From Palleronia pontilimi (GTDB taxonomy: Bacteria; Pseudomonadota; Alphaproteobacteria; Rhodobacterales; Rhodobacteraceae), in NCBI RefSeq assembly GCF_016412875.1, contig NZ_JAEKPD010000009.1, positions 62,001-126,000 on the forward strand: a stretch of 64,000 nucleotides of DNA. Direction: 5' to 3'. The first letter of the stretch is position 1. Each line of letters starts with the position of its first letter. A program made the translations under genes and the position numbers. The notes under the pieces were generated by a model that did not search any database, was not told the origin of the DNA, and saw only the letters and a program-made list of their open reading frames with translations. Below are positions 1-8,885 of this stretch, piece by piece.

Positions 1-178
1 CGGCGTCCAGGTCGGTCTGGTTTTGTCGCGTCTCCTTTGCACGCTCGATCTGCGCGACATCCGCCTTAAGCCTGTTCATGTGAGCAACGATATTGGCCAC
101 CTTGCCGAGCTCGCGCTCCTTGATCAGGTGGGCGAGATCGGCCAGGGATCGCAGCTGCTGTTCCCGAAGATCGCTCAT
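1..178 (-). CDS. Partial small coiled-coil protein downstream of flhB
   Basis: This reading frame starts at an ATG that overlaps the flhB stop codon by four bases (ATGA) and stays open to the window edge, giving 59 N-terminal residues. The visible part begins MSDLREQQLRSLADLAHLI, has no signal peptide, is rich in Leu, Glu, Lys and Gln, and looks like one long amphipathic helix (coiled coil). The tight overlap implies co-transcription and coupling with flhB. I do not recognise a family. A FliJ-like or other flagellar helper role is a guess from context only. Confidence 0.6.
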   Translation of the reverse strand, partial: MSDLREQQLRSLADLAHLIKERELGKVANIVAHMNRLKADVAQIERAKETRQNQTDLDA

Positions 179-1266
179 TGCTGCGCTGCCTTGCGCCGCA
201 TGTCTTCGGCGTAGCGGATCGCCACCGCGATCGCCGCGTATTGTTCGGGCCGCACCTCGGCCCCGATCTCGACCGAGGCGTGAAGCGCACGCGCCGTCGG
301 CGGGTCGGGATGGATCGGTACGCCAGACCGCTCGGCCACTTCGCGGATGCGCGCCGCCACCTGGTCCACGCCCTTCGCCACGCAGACGGGTGCCCCGGGC
401 GCGCTGCGATCCCATTTCAATGCCACGGCGTAATGCGTGGGGTTCACGACCACGACCGCGGCCTCGGGCACATCGGCAAGCATCGTGTTCATCGCGATAT
501 CGTATCCCCGCTGCCGCCGTTGTTGCTTCATCATGGGATCGCCTTCGGACTGCTTCTGCTCATCGGTCAGGTCCTTGCGCGACATCCGGTTCTTGCGAAT
601 GTGCTCGGCGCGCTGCCACATGAAATCGACACCCCCGATGCAGATCGAGATCAGGACGATCAGCATCATGAACCGCACCGTCAGCTGCAGGAATTCGGCC
701 ACCATCGGGCGCGGCTCCAGCGGGATCGTCGACAGGATGTGCGGCATCTGCAGGGTCAGATACCACAGCAGGATCACGCAATAGATCGTCAGCTTCACCG
801 CGCTCTTGGCGAACTCGAACAGACCGCTGCGGCCGAACTTGTTCTTCGCATTGGACAGGATCGAGATCCGGCTGACCTTCGGGGCCAGCTTGCTGGGGGT
901 GACGGTGAATGCGCGTTGGGCAATGACCGACAGCAGCGCCATGACGAGCGGAACGATCGCCCAGGGTGCCAGGGCAATCGCGATTTCGCTCAGCACCGTG
1001 CCCCCCAGGACCGCACCGCCGCCGACCGTGCTGTGAAGGCCGTGCGCCGCGGCATGCACGAGTGCGGCCGAAAGAATGCTGAAGACACTTTGCAGCGAGT
1101 CCGGCCCGACGGTCACGGCGACCAGCACCATTCCGAAAAAACTTCCCGTGGTGATCAGATCGGCGGACCTGGCAACCTCGCCCTTGCGCCTGGCATCTTC
1201 GAGCTTCTTGGGCGACGGATCGAATTGCTTGTCGTCGTCGTCGTCCCCCCCCGATCCGCCGCTCAT
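175..1266 (-). CDS. flhB: Flagellar export apparatus protein FlhB
   Basis: FlhB is the substrate-specificity switch of the flagellar type III export gate in the inner membrane. The 363-residue protein has the expected charged N-terminus (KLEDARRKGEVARSADL), four hydrophobic segments between about residues 40 and 215, and a cytoplasmic domain with the autocleavage motif NPTH at residues 275-278, followed by HYAVALKWD. Length is normal for the family. An unusual run of five Asp residues lies near the N-terminus. It overlaps fliR upstream and the partial gene downstream by four bases each, so flhA-fliR-flhB form one translationally coupled unit. Confidence 0.97.
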   Translation of the reverse strand: MSGGSGGDDDDDKQFDPSPKKLEDARRKGEVARSADLITTGSFFGMVLVAVTVGPDSLQSVFSILSAALVHAAAHGLHSTVGGGAVLGGTVLSEIAIALAPWAIVPLVMALLSVIAQRAFTVTPSKLAPKVSRISILSNAKNKFGRSGLFEFAKSAVKLTIYCVILLWYLTLQMPHILSTIPLEPRPMVAEFLQLTVRFMMLIVLISICIGGVDFMWQRAEHIRKNRMSRKDLTDEQKQSEGDPMMKQQRRQRGYDIAMNTMLADVPEAAVVVVNPTHYAVALKWDRSAPGAPVCVAKGVDQVAARIREVAERSGVPIHPDPPTARALHASVEIGAEVRPEQYAAIAVAIRYAEDMRRKAAQQ

Positions 1267-2030
1267 CGGTTTGCGACCGACGGGTTGGCGAAAAAGCCGT
1301 CCATCGCGGACAGCCAGATCTGCAGCATAAAGGGCAAGGCGAGCGCCAGAAGGATCAGGCCGCCCGCGGTGATAGCGGGCGCGCCGACGAAAGCCACCAT
1401 CAATTGCGGCATGGCCCGGTTGATGGCGCCGAGGGCGAGGTTGTAGATGACGGATGTGATCACAAAAGGCGCCGCCAGCGTGAAACCCAGGCCGAACGCC
1501 TGCGCCGTGCGCGCGACCCCCCAGCTTGTCAGATCCTCGGGCTCGGGAAATCGGCCCAGGGGCATCAGTTCGTAGGAAAGGATAAGGAACTCGGCGACCT
1601 TCAGATGCAGTCCGGCGATGACGGCAATCGTCAGGCCTGAAAGTGTGATCACATGGCCGATCGCCGGCATCGCGTCGACCGCCTGCGTCCCGAAGATCTG
1701 CGCGAGCGAGACCGACTGAGCCGCGATCGAGCCCGCGATCTGCAGTCCGAGCACGAAAAGCCGGAGGATTGCGCCCAGTGCCAGACCGATGACGACCTCG
1801 GTGCCCAAGGCGAATCCCAGGACCTGCGACGGCACCGCATCTTGCGCGACTGCGGGCGTCACGATCGCGGTGAAGGCCAGCGTCAGGACCAGCCGGACCC
1901 TGAGCGGCACCATCCGCTCGCCGAAGGCGGGCAGCAACGCCATGGCCGCGCCGAGCCTGAGAAAGACGTAGAACGCGGACAGGATTTGCGCGCGGGCCAA
2001 ATCGGTCAGGTCCATCAGGGATTCGATCAT
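1263..2030 (-). CDS. fliR: Flagellar export gate protein FliR
   Basis: FliR is part of the FliPQR core of the flagellar export channel. The 255-residue, strongly hydrophobic protein has about six predicted membrane segments and FliR-like sequence features (RLGAAMALLPAFGERMVPLRVRL near the N-terminus, FVITSVIYNLALGAINRAMPQ in the middle). It starts at an ATG overlapping the flhA stop by four bases and ends overlapping flhB by four bases. fliP lies on the other arm of the cluster and fliQ is not in the window. Confidence 0.95.
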   Translation of the reverse strand: MIESLMDLTDLARAQILSAFYVFLRLGAAMALLPAFGERMVPLRVRLVLTLAFTAIVTPAVAQDAVPSQVLGFALGTEVVIGLALGAILRLFVLGLQIAGSIAAQSVSLAQIFGTQAVDAMPAIGHVITLSGLTIAVIAGLHLKVAEFLILSYELMPLGRFPEPEDLTSWGVARTAQAFGLGFTLAAPFVITSVIYNLALGAINRAMPQLMVAFVGAPAITAGGLILLALALPFMLQIWLSAMDGFFANPSVANR

Positions 2031-4108
2031 GCGGCGATGGTTCCGACCAGGGACGGCCGGGCCTCGCCGCCCAGTTCTTCGAAGCTCAGGACCGGGTTCG
2101 CGATCCCGCGTGCGGACAGGACAGTGTGCAGGAACCTGCGGCGGCGCGCCGAAGTGATCAGTGCCGCGAAAACTCCGTCGTTCGAGACCTGGTTCAGGCG
2201 GTCCGCGGCGTTCCCGGCTAGGCGATTGAAATCCTCGGGCGGCAGGGCGACGCCCAGTCCAGCTTCGTCGCCGTCGAGCGCGTGGTTGGCAAACAGCCGC
2301 TCCCAGGCGGGATCGAGCTGGATCAGCGGCACCGTGCCGTCATCGCGTTTCAACCCGGCGACCAGCTGAAAGCCCAAGCGCTGGCGAACGATTTCGCAGA
2401 TCGCTTCCGCCGTGCCCGCGACCGTGCGCGCCGATGCGATCGCTTCGAGGATCAGGGGCAGGTTCCGGATCGAAACCCGCTCTTCCAGCAGCAGCCTGAG
2501 GACGGCCAGAAGCAGCTCGATCGGCACCTTGTCGGGCACCAGGCTGTCGATGAGCTTGCGGTTTGCCGCGGCGCGGTCGGGATCGCTGAGCTGCTTGAAT
2601 TCATCGAGCAGCCGTCGGAGCGCTTTCAGGGTCAGCAGACGCGGGAAATCACGCTTGATGACCTCCAGAAGATGGGTCGCCAGCACTTCCGGCGGATTGA
2701 TGATCGTCACGCCGGACAGCGCCAATTCTTCCTGCGATTCCGCACGCACCCAGCGGGCGGGCGCGCCATAAACAGGCTCGGCGATATCCTCGCCCGCCGG
2801 CAGACCGGAGGTATCGTCGGGCAGAAGGGCCAGGACGCGATCCGGCCACAGCCTGTCGCGGACCCGCTCCACGCCCTGGATGCGGATGATGTAGGTGCCG
2901 CTCGGAAGGCCCATATCGTCGGTCAACCGGATTTCGGGCAGTATCAGCCCGAAATGGGACGCGACATGATGGCGCATATTGCCGATCCGCGCATCCAGTC
3001 CCTGGGTCGGATCCAGCACCATCGGCACCAGGTCCGACGCGAATTCCAGGTGGATATCGTCCAGATCCAGCACGTCTCCCATGTTGAGCGCGGTGCCGTC
3101 GGGAAGATCCTGAACCGGGATTTCGTCCAGGCTCGCCGGATCGGGGCGACGTGCCGCTTTCACGGCGAAGAAGCCCAGCGCGACGGATCCGGCCATGAAC
3201 GGCAAGAACGGCAAGCCGGGGACGAGGGCGAACAATCCCAAGAGAACGGAAACCGTCGCGAGCGCGGCGGGATACCGGCTGAGCTGGCTGAAAAAGGCCA
3301 GGTCGGTCGATCCGGTCGCCCCGCCCCGCGCAAGCAGCAGCGCCGACGCGATGGAGATGATCACGGCGGGGATCTGGGTCACCAGCCCGTCGCCGACGGT
3401 CAGTATGGCGTAGGTCTCGAAGGCGCGCCCAAAGGGCATGTCATGTAGGGTTACCCCGATGATCAGGCCCACGACCAGATTGAGCAAGGTGATGAGAAGG
3501 CCTGCGACAGCGTCGCCTTTCACGAATTTCGAGGCACCGTCGAGCGATCCGAAGAACGTGGTTTCCTGCTGCTCGGTTTCGCGCCTGGACTTGGCTTCGG
3601 CGTGGTCGATGGCCCCTGCGCTCATATCCGAGTCGATGGCCAATTGCTTGCCGGGCATGCCGTCCAGTGCGAAGCGGGCGCCGACCTCGGCCATGCGCGC
3701 GGCGCCTTTCGTGATCACCATGAAGTTCACGATCAGAAGGACGCCGAAGACCACCAATCCCAGCAGGAAGCTGCCATTCATGACGAAATTGGCGAAGCCC
3801 TGAATGACGTCGCCGGCCGCATCGGTGCCCGTGTGGCCCTCGCCGATGATCAGTTTCGTCGACGACACGTTCAGGGACAGTCGCAGCATCAGCGACGCCA
3901 GCAGGATGGTCGGGAAGGCCGAGAAATCCAGAGGACGCTCGATGAAGAGCGTCGTCGTGAACATCAGGATCGCCAGCGCGAACGACATGGCCAGACCGAC
4001 ATCCAGCACCCAGGCAGGGACGGGAAGAACCATCATGACGATGACGGCCATCAGCGCCAGCGCCAGCAGGATCGTCGGTTGGAAGACCGTGCGCAACGAC
4101 AGGGTCAA
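2027..4108 (-). CDS. flhA: Flagellar export apparatus protein FlhA
   Basis: FlhA is the large export-gate ring protein that receives chaperone-substrate complexes. The 693-residue product has an N-terminal half with about eight membrane segments and the conserved loop region MRLSLNVSSTKLIIGEGHTG, then a large cytoplasmic domain from about residue 330. The start is a TTG; upstream in this frame there is no ATG or GTG before a stop. A GGGA stretch lies about eight bases ahead. A 35-codon open frame just upstream ends inside this TTG codon (see findings). fliR follows with a four-base overlap. Confidence 0.96.
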   Translation of the reverse strand: MTLSLRTVFQPTILLALALMAVIVMMVLPVPAWVLDVGLAMSFALAILMFTTTLFIERPLDFSAFPTILLASLMLRLSLNVSSTKLIIGEGHTGTDAAGDVIQGFANFVMNGSFLLGLVVFGVLLIVNFMVITKGAARMAEVGARFALDGMPGKQLAIDSDMSAGAIDHAEAKSRRETEQQETTFFGSLDGASKFVKGDAVAGLLITLLNLVVGLIIGVTLHDMPFGRAFETYAILTVGDGLVTQIPAVIISIASALLLARGGATGSTDLAFFSQLSRYPAALATVSVLLGLFALVPGLPFLPFMAGSVALGFFAVKAARRPDPASLDEIPVQDLPDGTALNMGDVLDLDDIHLEFASDLVPMVLDPTQGLDARIGNMRHHVASHFGLILPEIRLTDDMGLPSGTYIIRIQGVERVRDRLWPDRVLALLPDDTSGLPAGEDIAEPVYGAPARWVRAESQEELALSGVTIINPPEVLATHLLEVIKRDFPRLLTLKALRRLLDEFKQLSDPDRAAANRKLIDSLVPDKVPIELLLAVLRLLLEERVSIRNLPLILEAIASARTVAGTAEAICEIVRQRLGFQLVAGLKRDDGTVPLIQLDPAWERLFANHALDGDEAGLGVALPPEDFNRLAGNAADRLNQVSNDGVFAALITSARRRRFLHTVLSARGIANPVLSFEELGGEARPSLVGTIAA

Positions 4109-4267
4109 CGGACTGATCCCGACGCCAGGGCCAGGCCCGCTACATCACCGCACGCATTCGCGTCCGGTTGGCTGCAAATTCTTTGCATGATCCGACCTTC
4201 CGAGGGTGGCATTGATAGCAGGTTAGAGAATCATGCTTACCGAAAGGTTTCCGTCCGATCGAAAGCG

Positions 4268-6310
4268 TCAGGGATCGAGTAGCGCGTCGAGTTCCTGGCG
4301 AAGCTCGGCGCTGCGGCTCAGTGTCGTGCTGGCACGGTCGATCCCGGGGATCCGCGATGGTGACAGGCTCTCGGGTTCGACGGGCGCCCCTGCGACCGGG
4401 GGCGGTGGCGCGGCCTCGAGACGATCCAACACCTCGGCGACGTCGTCGCCCTCCAGGCCCGCCAGGTAGGATCGCGCGATGTCGGGCTTGCCCGCCTCGG
4501 CGGCGATCGCGGCTCTCACCAGGCGTTCTTCGCGGTTGGGAATGGCGCGGGATGCGTCGATGATCTGCTCGGCCTGGCTGTTGAGGCTTTGCGACATCAA
4601 GCGCCGCACGATGGCAAGGCGCGTCGCGTCATCGGTAATTTCCCGGTCCGCCAAGGGGACCATGACACGCAAGAAGTCGGCATCTTCCGGAATGTCGGCG
4701 ATCGCCCTGAAGATCTCGCGCTCGATATCGTCATGGGGTCCGCGCGACCGGCCGCGCAGCCTGTCCAACTCGTCAATAGCGCGGCCGAACTGCCCGGCCC
4801 TGACGAAGGCCTGCAGGATCGTCCGTTCGAGCGACGCCCGTTCGGGATCCGACGTCTCGAAACTGAGCGCCAGGGCTTGTTCGATCATCTGGTCGGGGGG
4901 AACTTCGCCGCGAGCCATCCGCGACGACAGCACGAATTGCAGCGCCTCGGCCGCGCGTGGCATCCGCTCTTCCACGACCGGCTCGAGCGCGAGGGCGATA
5001 TCGCCATCCTGCGGGTCGCTCAGCTTGGCATCGACGAAGGAGGCTTCGGCCGATGGCGCGGACTCGCGCCTGCTATAGCCGTTCCGGATCAGCTCCGCCT
5101 GCTCTCGCATGTTGAAATCCAGGAAGCGCTCGGCGATGCGGGGTTCCAGGTAGCTGCGCATCGGATCCGGAAGATTGGACAATCGGCGCAGGACGATATC
5201 GGGATCGGCCATGAGCGGCCCGTCCTCCGCGAGAAAGGCGAGCACTGCCGCGTTGCTGTCGCAATCGATCTGCTTTGCCAGACCGGTGGTTGCGCTGGCG
5301 GGATCCAGGCTGTCCGCGATCGCCAGGAGAAATGCGCGATCCGGCGTGTCCGACGGCGCATTTTTCAGGACCGCGCGGGCCTCTTGCGTGAAGGTCGCGA
5401 AAAGATAGGCGCGGGCAAGGGCGGCGTGCGCTTCGGCATCCGGCCTGTCGTTTTCATCGTAGATCTGCGGCAGCGTCGTGCGAATCCGCTCGAACGGAGC
5501 GGCCTCGTCCCCCCAGGTGGCGAAATCGGACATCTCGCCAGGAAGACAGACGCCCTTCGGGGGAGCCGTCGCGCCGGACGACGGACGGTCCCTGTCGAGC
5601 TGGGTTTCCACGCGCATGTTCGGATAGGGGATCCCCGCCTGCAACTCGTCCAGGACCGGGTCGTCGGCTTCGGTCTGGACCGGCGGTGGGTCCGAGAGCG
5701 TCGGCAGCGATCGGGCCCTGACCAAGCCTTGCGCCGAGCCGCGTGCGAATTGTTCGCTGATCTGGGCCCTGGCGCTGTCCACGGCCGCGCGGCGGTCTAT
5801 GGCCGCGTCCGATTGATCGAGTGCCTGGCTGAGCGGTCCGGGCAACGGACCGTCCGGCCTGGGCAGCCGGATCGGAGTGTCGCGCAATTCATCCAGCATC
5901 GAAAGCCGCGGGCCGAAGCCGTTCCGCTGCGAACCAGCTGTCGCGTCCACGACAGAGCCGTCGTCGATCACGTCCAGAACGACCCACCCATTCGGCTGCT
6001 GCAGGCTTTCGACCCGGCAATCGCACGCCAGCTCGACCGTCAGCGTGCCCGGCTCGGATCCGGAAATGCGTTGCACGCGGGTGCGCGCGATCCGCTGATA
6101 GACGGCGCGCGTGTCGAAAGATGCCGCTTGCTGAGTGCTCAGGGTCAGGCTCTTGCCGTCGCGTTCCAGGTTCCACGTGGCGCCCGGGGGCAAGTCCGCG
6201 ACGATCCGCGTGAATGTCGCGTGCTCGCCGGTGCGCACGAGGATTTCCTGCGCCGAGGCGGCAAAGCCGATTGCCTGAGCGACCAGGACTATCGTGGTCA
6301 GGATCCTCAC
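4268..6310 (-). CDS. Large secreted helical-repeat protein of the motA operon
   Basis: The 680-residue product begins with a signal peptide (MRILTTIVLVAQAIGFAASAQ). Residues about 22-115 form a beta-rich stretch that resembles AMIN-type periplasmic domains (ARTRVQRISGSEPGTLTVEL). A Pro-rich linker follows, then about 450 residues of regular helix pairs (for example EAHAALARAYLFATFTQEA) like a TPR-type solenoid, ending in a Pro-rich tail. It overlaps the motA stop by four bases and precedes flhA, so a role at the stator or basal body in the periplasm is likely. The position recalls rhizobial motC, which is also a periplasmic motility protein, but I see no sequence proof of homology. Function unassigned. 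Confidence 0.85.
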   Translation of the reverse strand: MRILTTIVLVAQAIGFAASAQEILVRTGEHATFTRIVADLPPGATWNLERDGKSLTLSTQQAASFDTRAVYQRIARTRVQRISGSEPGTLTVELACDCRVESLQQPNGWVVLDVIDDGSVVDATAGSQRNGFGPRLSMLDELRDTPIRLPRPDGPLPGPLSQALDQSDAAIDRRAAVDSARAQISEQFARGSAQGLVRARSLPTLSDPPPVQTEADDPVLDELQAGIPYPNMRVETQLDRDRPSSGATAPPKGVCLPGEMSDFATWGDEAAPFERIRTTLPQIYDENDRPDAEAHAALARAYLFATFTQEARAVLKNAPSDTPDRAFLLAIADSLDPASATTGLAKQIDCDSNAAVLAFLAEDGPLMADPDIVLRRLSNLPDPMRSYLEPRIAERFLDFNMREQAELIRNGYSRRESAPSAEASFVDAKLSDPQDGDIALALEPVVEERMPRAAEALQFVLSSRMARGEVPPDQMIEQALALSFETSDPERASLERTILQAFVRAGQFGRAIDELDRLRGRSRGPHDDIEREIFRAIADIPEDADFLRVMVPLADREITDDATRLAIVRRLMSQSLNSQAEQIIDASRAIPNREERLVRAAIAAEAGKPDIARSYLAGLEGDDVAEVLDRLEAAPPPPVAGAPVEPESLSPSRIPGIDRASTTLSRSAELRQELDALLDP

Positions 6311-7170
6311 GCCGCTTTCGCCTCTTTCAGGGCCTCTTCCAGTTCGTTGAAGCCGGGGCGGACATGATGCGGCGCATTTTGTCGTCCGACCTCAATGCAG
6401 ATGTTGGGTGAATGGCTGTGCATGTTGGCCACCAGGACCTCGCGGATCAGCTGGTAGAAATGCGCGTCCTCTTCGGTCACGGTCTTGAGCTTCGACGCGA
6501 AGGGGCCAACGAAGCCATAGGCCAGAAACACGCCCAGGAACGTGCCGACCAGCGCACCGCCGATCAGCTTGCCCAGAACTTCGGGCGGCTGGTCGATCGA
6601 CCCCATGGTCTTGATGACGCCGAGCACCGCCGCAACGATCCCGAGCGCAGGAAGACCGTCCGCGACGGTCTGCAGCGCGTGGCTGGGATGCATCGCGTGA
6701 TGGAAATGCGCGTCGATGCGCTTGTCCAGGACCTCTTCGACCTGGTGCGGGTCGTCGTAGTTCATCGACGCCGAACGCAGCGTGTCGCAAATCAGCTCGA
6801 CCGCCTCGTGATCCGCGAGAATGCGCGGATACCGGCCAAAAATGGACGAATCGGCGGGCGCTTCGATATGTTCTTCCAGCTCCAGCGGCGCGGACTTGGC
6901 CAGCCGGACAAGCTCGAAGAGCAGGCACAGCAGGTCACGGTAATCGTCCGGCTTCCATTTCGGGCCACTGAAGACCTTTTTCATGTCCTTGAGCGTATGT
7001 TTCATGGATGCCGTGTCATTGGACAGGATGAAGGCGCCCACCGCGGCCCCCACGATCATGGTCATCTCGAAAGGCAACGATTTCAGGATGATGCCCATCT
7101 TGCCGCCGGCGGCCAGATAGCCCCCGAAGACCATGACGATAACAACGATGATTCCGACGATACCGATCAT
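6307..7170 (-). CDS. motA: Flagellar motor stator protein MotA
   Basis: MotA forms the proton-driven stator with MotB. The 287-residue protein has an N-terminal membrane pair (residues about 1-22 and 30-52), a large cytoplasmic loop with the charged region LRSASMNYDDPHQVEEVLDKRIDAHF, and the conserved C-terminal pair beginning DGLPALGIVAAVLGVIKTMG and continuing GGALVGTFLGVFLAYGFVGP. Length is typical. No motB is found in this window, so the partner must be encoded elsewhere. The gene overlaps the downstream secreted-protein gene by four bases. Confidence 0.97.
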   Translation of the reverse strand: MIGIVGIIVVIVMVFGGYLAAGGKMGIILKSLPFEMTMIVGAAVGAFILSNDTASMKHTLKDMKKVFSGPKWKPDDYRDLLCLLFELVRLAKSAPLELEEHIEAPADSSIFGRYPRILADHEAVELICDTLRSASMNYDDPHQVEEVLDKRIDAHFHHAMHPSHALQTVADGLPALGIVAAVLGVIKTMGSIDQPPEVLGKLIGGALVGTFLGVFLAYGFVGPFASKLKTVTEEDAHFYQLIREVLVANMHSHSPNICIEVGRQNAPHHVRPGFNELEEALKEAKAA

Positions 7171-7203
7171 TTCTTGGGTCCTGTCACTTCTGAGCGGAGA
7201 TGT

Positions 7204-7809
7204 TCAGCCATCTTGGGCCAATGAGGCGTTGCGGCCCGCGATCATGACGCTGATCGAATAGGCGGTCTTGGGATCGAGTCCGGACATGATCGCCGCCGCC
7301 GATTCGGGCCGCATCCGGGCGAGAAAGCCGGCCGCGAAGATCGGCGACATCTCGGTGAAGACCGCCGACGCTTCCTTGGGGTTCATGTTCTCGTAAACCG
7401 TGGTCAGGCGGGTCAGATCGTCGTCGGCCGCGGATTGGGCGAGCTTCAGAAGCCCGGTCAGATCCTCTTCGGCCGCAGACAGTTCATCCATCTGCGCGCG
7501 GACCTTCTGTTCGATATTGGCCAACGTCGCCTCGCGCTTGGCAAGGCGGTCTTCGCGCGCATCGAGCTGGGCTTCGCGGTCCTTCAGGGCCGCCAAGATG
7601 ATCGCCACTTCGTCCTGCGGCGCCGATCCATCGGCGGGCTCAATGGCCGTGGCCGCGCCTGCCGAAATCGCGCCGAACTCGCGGAGCAGGGATCCCGCCG
7701 GACCGTCGCCGATCCGGATCAGACCAGAGGCCATCAGGACGCCGGCCAGGACCGGAAGCGCACCGATCCCCGCGCGGCGCAGTCGGGCGGCAGCTGCACG
7801 ACGCGCCAT
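7204..7809 (-). CDS. MotE-like flagellar protein (MgtE-N-type domain)
   Basis: The 201-residue protein has one N-terminal membrane or signal-anchor segment (about residues 13-33), a long coiled coil (about 65-130; AALKDREAQLDAREDRLAKREATL), and a C-terminal compact helical domain (about 135-195; VYENMNPKEASAVFTEMSPI) of the type found in MgtE N-termini and in MotE, a periplasmic chaperone of MotC in rhizobia. It sits between motA and the fliL unit. A motor-associated periplasmic or membrane-anchored role fits; the exact partner is inferred. Confidence 0.8.
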   Translation of the reverse strand: MARRAAAARLRRAGIGALPVLAGVLMASGLIRIGDGPAGSLLREFGAISAGAATAIEPADGSAPQDEVAIILAALKDREAQLDAREDRLAKREATLANIEQKVRAQMDELSAAEEDLTGLLKLAQSAADDDLTRLTTVYENMNPKEASAVFTEMSPIFAAGFLARMRPESAAAIMSGLDPKTAYSISVMIAGRNASLAQDG

Positions 7810-8237
7810 CAGCCCATCTCCGTCGCGCGAAGGCGCTGCGAGGAGAAATACGATCGCACGGAGGGCGCGACGGCGGACTTCGGCGCTTCGGGCGTCCGTG
7901 CTTCGGGCGCGGCGGGTTCAGCAGTCGGCGCCCGCGGCGGAGTTGCGGGCAGGTCCGGCAAGTCGTGCAGCGACGCGACGTGAAGTTCCAGCCGCCGGGC
8001 CACCGCGTCGGCGCGTTCGGTCAAGGCACGCAAATCGTCGCCCGCCCCTTCACTGGCGCTTTTCGCCCGCGCCACGGCCCTGTTCAGATCGTCGACCTGG
8101 GCAGACAGAACGGCCACCGCGCCGCCGACGCCTTTCTCCAGGTCGGTGAATCGGCTGAGCCGACGCGACAAAACAAAACAATAGAAGGCGACGGCAAGCG
8201 CGCCAAGGATCAGCAGCATATCGGCAATCAAGTCCAT
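7809..8237 (-). CDS. Small membrane-anchored coiled-coil protein of the fliL unit
   Basis: The 142-residue protein has one N-terminal membrane helix (about residues 3-23, LIADMLLILGALAVAFYCFVL), a coiled-coil middle (about 30-90) and a Pro/Ala-rich tail. Proteins of this size and plan occur next to fliL in alphaproteobacterial flagellar clusters (DUF6468-like), but I cannot confirm family membership by eye. Its stop overlaps the start of the MotE-like gene by one base and it follows fliL by ten bases, so all three are one unit. Function unknown. Confidence 0.75.
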   Translation of the reverse strand: MDLIADMLLILGALAVAFYCFVLSRRLSRFTDLEKGVGGAVAVLSAQVDDLNRAVARAKSASEGAGDDLRALTERADAVARRLELHVASLHDLPDLPATPPRAPTAEPAAPEARTPEAPKSAVAPSVRSYFSSQRLRATEMG

Positions 8238-8247
8238 TCTGGACCTC

Positions 8248-8751
8248 TCATTTCAGGATGAATTCCATGATCAGAAGATCGCGCACGCGATTTTCGCCCA
8301 CGACAAGGCGAATGCGGCGCAGCATCTGGGCGCGAAGCCGGGTCAGGATGTCCGACTGCTCGAGCATCGCGGGCTCGACCGCGCGCAAATAGGCGTTCAG
8401 CACGTCCACGATTCGCGGTGACAGATTGGCGACGGTCTGCTCTTCGCCCTTGGGGACTTCGAGCTGACCGCGGAACCGAAGATGTGCGGCCCCCGAGGCC
8501 GGGCCCAGCGATACCGTGATCGCTTCGAGCGGCACGAACTCGATGTCGGGCAGCGGATCGTCGGTGAGATCGGGCAGCATTTCTTCGGCCTGCATGGACG
8601 ATTCGCCGCCCAGGATCAGGCCAGACGAAACGGCATAGAAACCGCCCGCCCCCGCCGCGACGGCAAGAACCAGGCCGATCAGAAGCCCCTTCTTCCCGGA
8701 TGACTTCGCATCCGGAGCGTCCGTTTCATCGACGGCGTCCACGCTGGCCAT
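8248..8751 (-). CDS. fliL: Flagellar basal body protein FliL
   Basis: FliL is a single-pass inner-membrane protein around the stator. The product of 167 residues starts MASVDAVDETDAP, has a membrane helix near residues 23-43 (GLLIGLVLAVAAGAGGFYAV) and a periplasmic stomatin-like domain (LRFRGQLEVPKGEEQTVANL, then VRDLLIMEFILK at the end). A GTG 42 bases upstream would also give an open frame, but the ATG at 8751 has an AAAGGG ribosome site at suitable distance. First gene of the minus-strand flagellar arm, facing fliF across a shared control region. Confidence 0.93.
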   Translation of the reverse strand: MASVDAVDETDAPDAKSSGKKGLLIGLVLAVAAGAGGFYAVSSGLILGGESSMQAEEMLPDLTDDPLPDIEFVPLEAITVSLGPASGAAHLRFRGQLEVPKGEEQTVANLSPRIVDVLNAYLRAVEPAMLEQSDILTRLRAQMLRRIRLVVGENRVRDLLIMEFILK

Positions 8752-8793
8752 AAGGCGAAACCCTTTCCACGAATTCTTCGCTACCGGGGTCAC

Positions 8794-8823
8794 TTAACAT
8801 CAGTTTGACTAACCGATTCTTAA
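8794..8823. promoter_or_regulatory. Tandem CtrA-like boxes between fliL and fliF
   Basis: Two abutting 15-base motifs of the TTAA-N7-TTAA class are visible: TTAA-N7-TTGA at 8794-8808 and CTAA-N7-TTAA at 8809-8823, each one mismatch from the CtrA consensus. CtrA is the known regulator of flagellar genes in Rhodobacterales. Their place in the 134-base divergent promoter region suits control of both arms. Inference from motif only. Confidence 0.5.
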
Positions 8824-8885
8824 GACCAAGCGATCAATAACGATCTCGGGACAGGGCAGAAGCCCAACGTGACAGGAGGTCGGTC

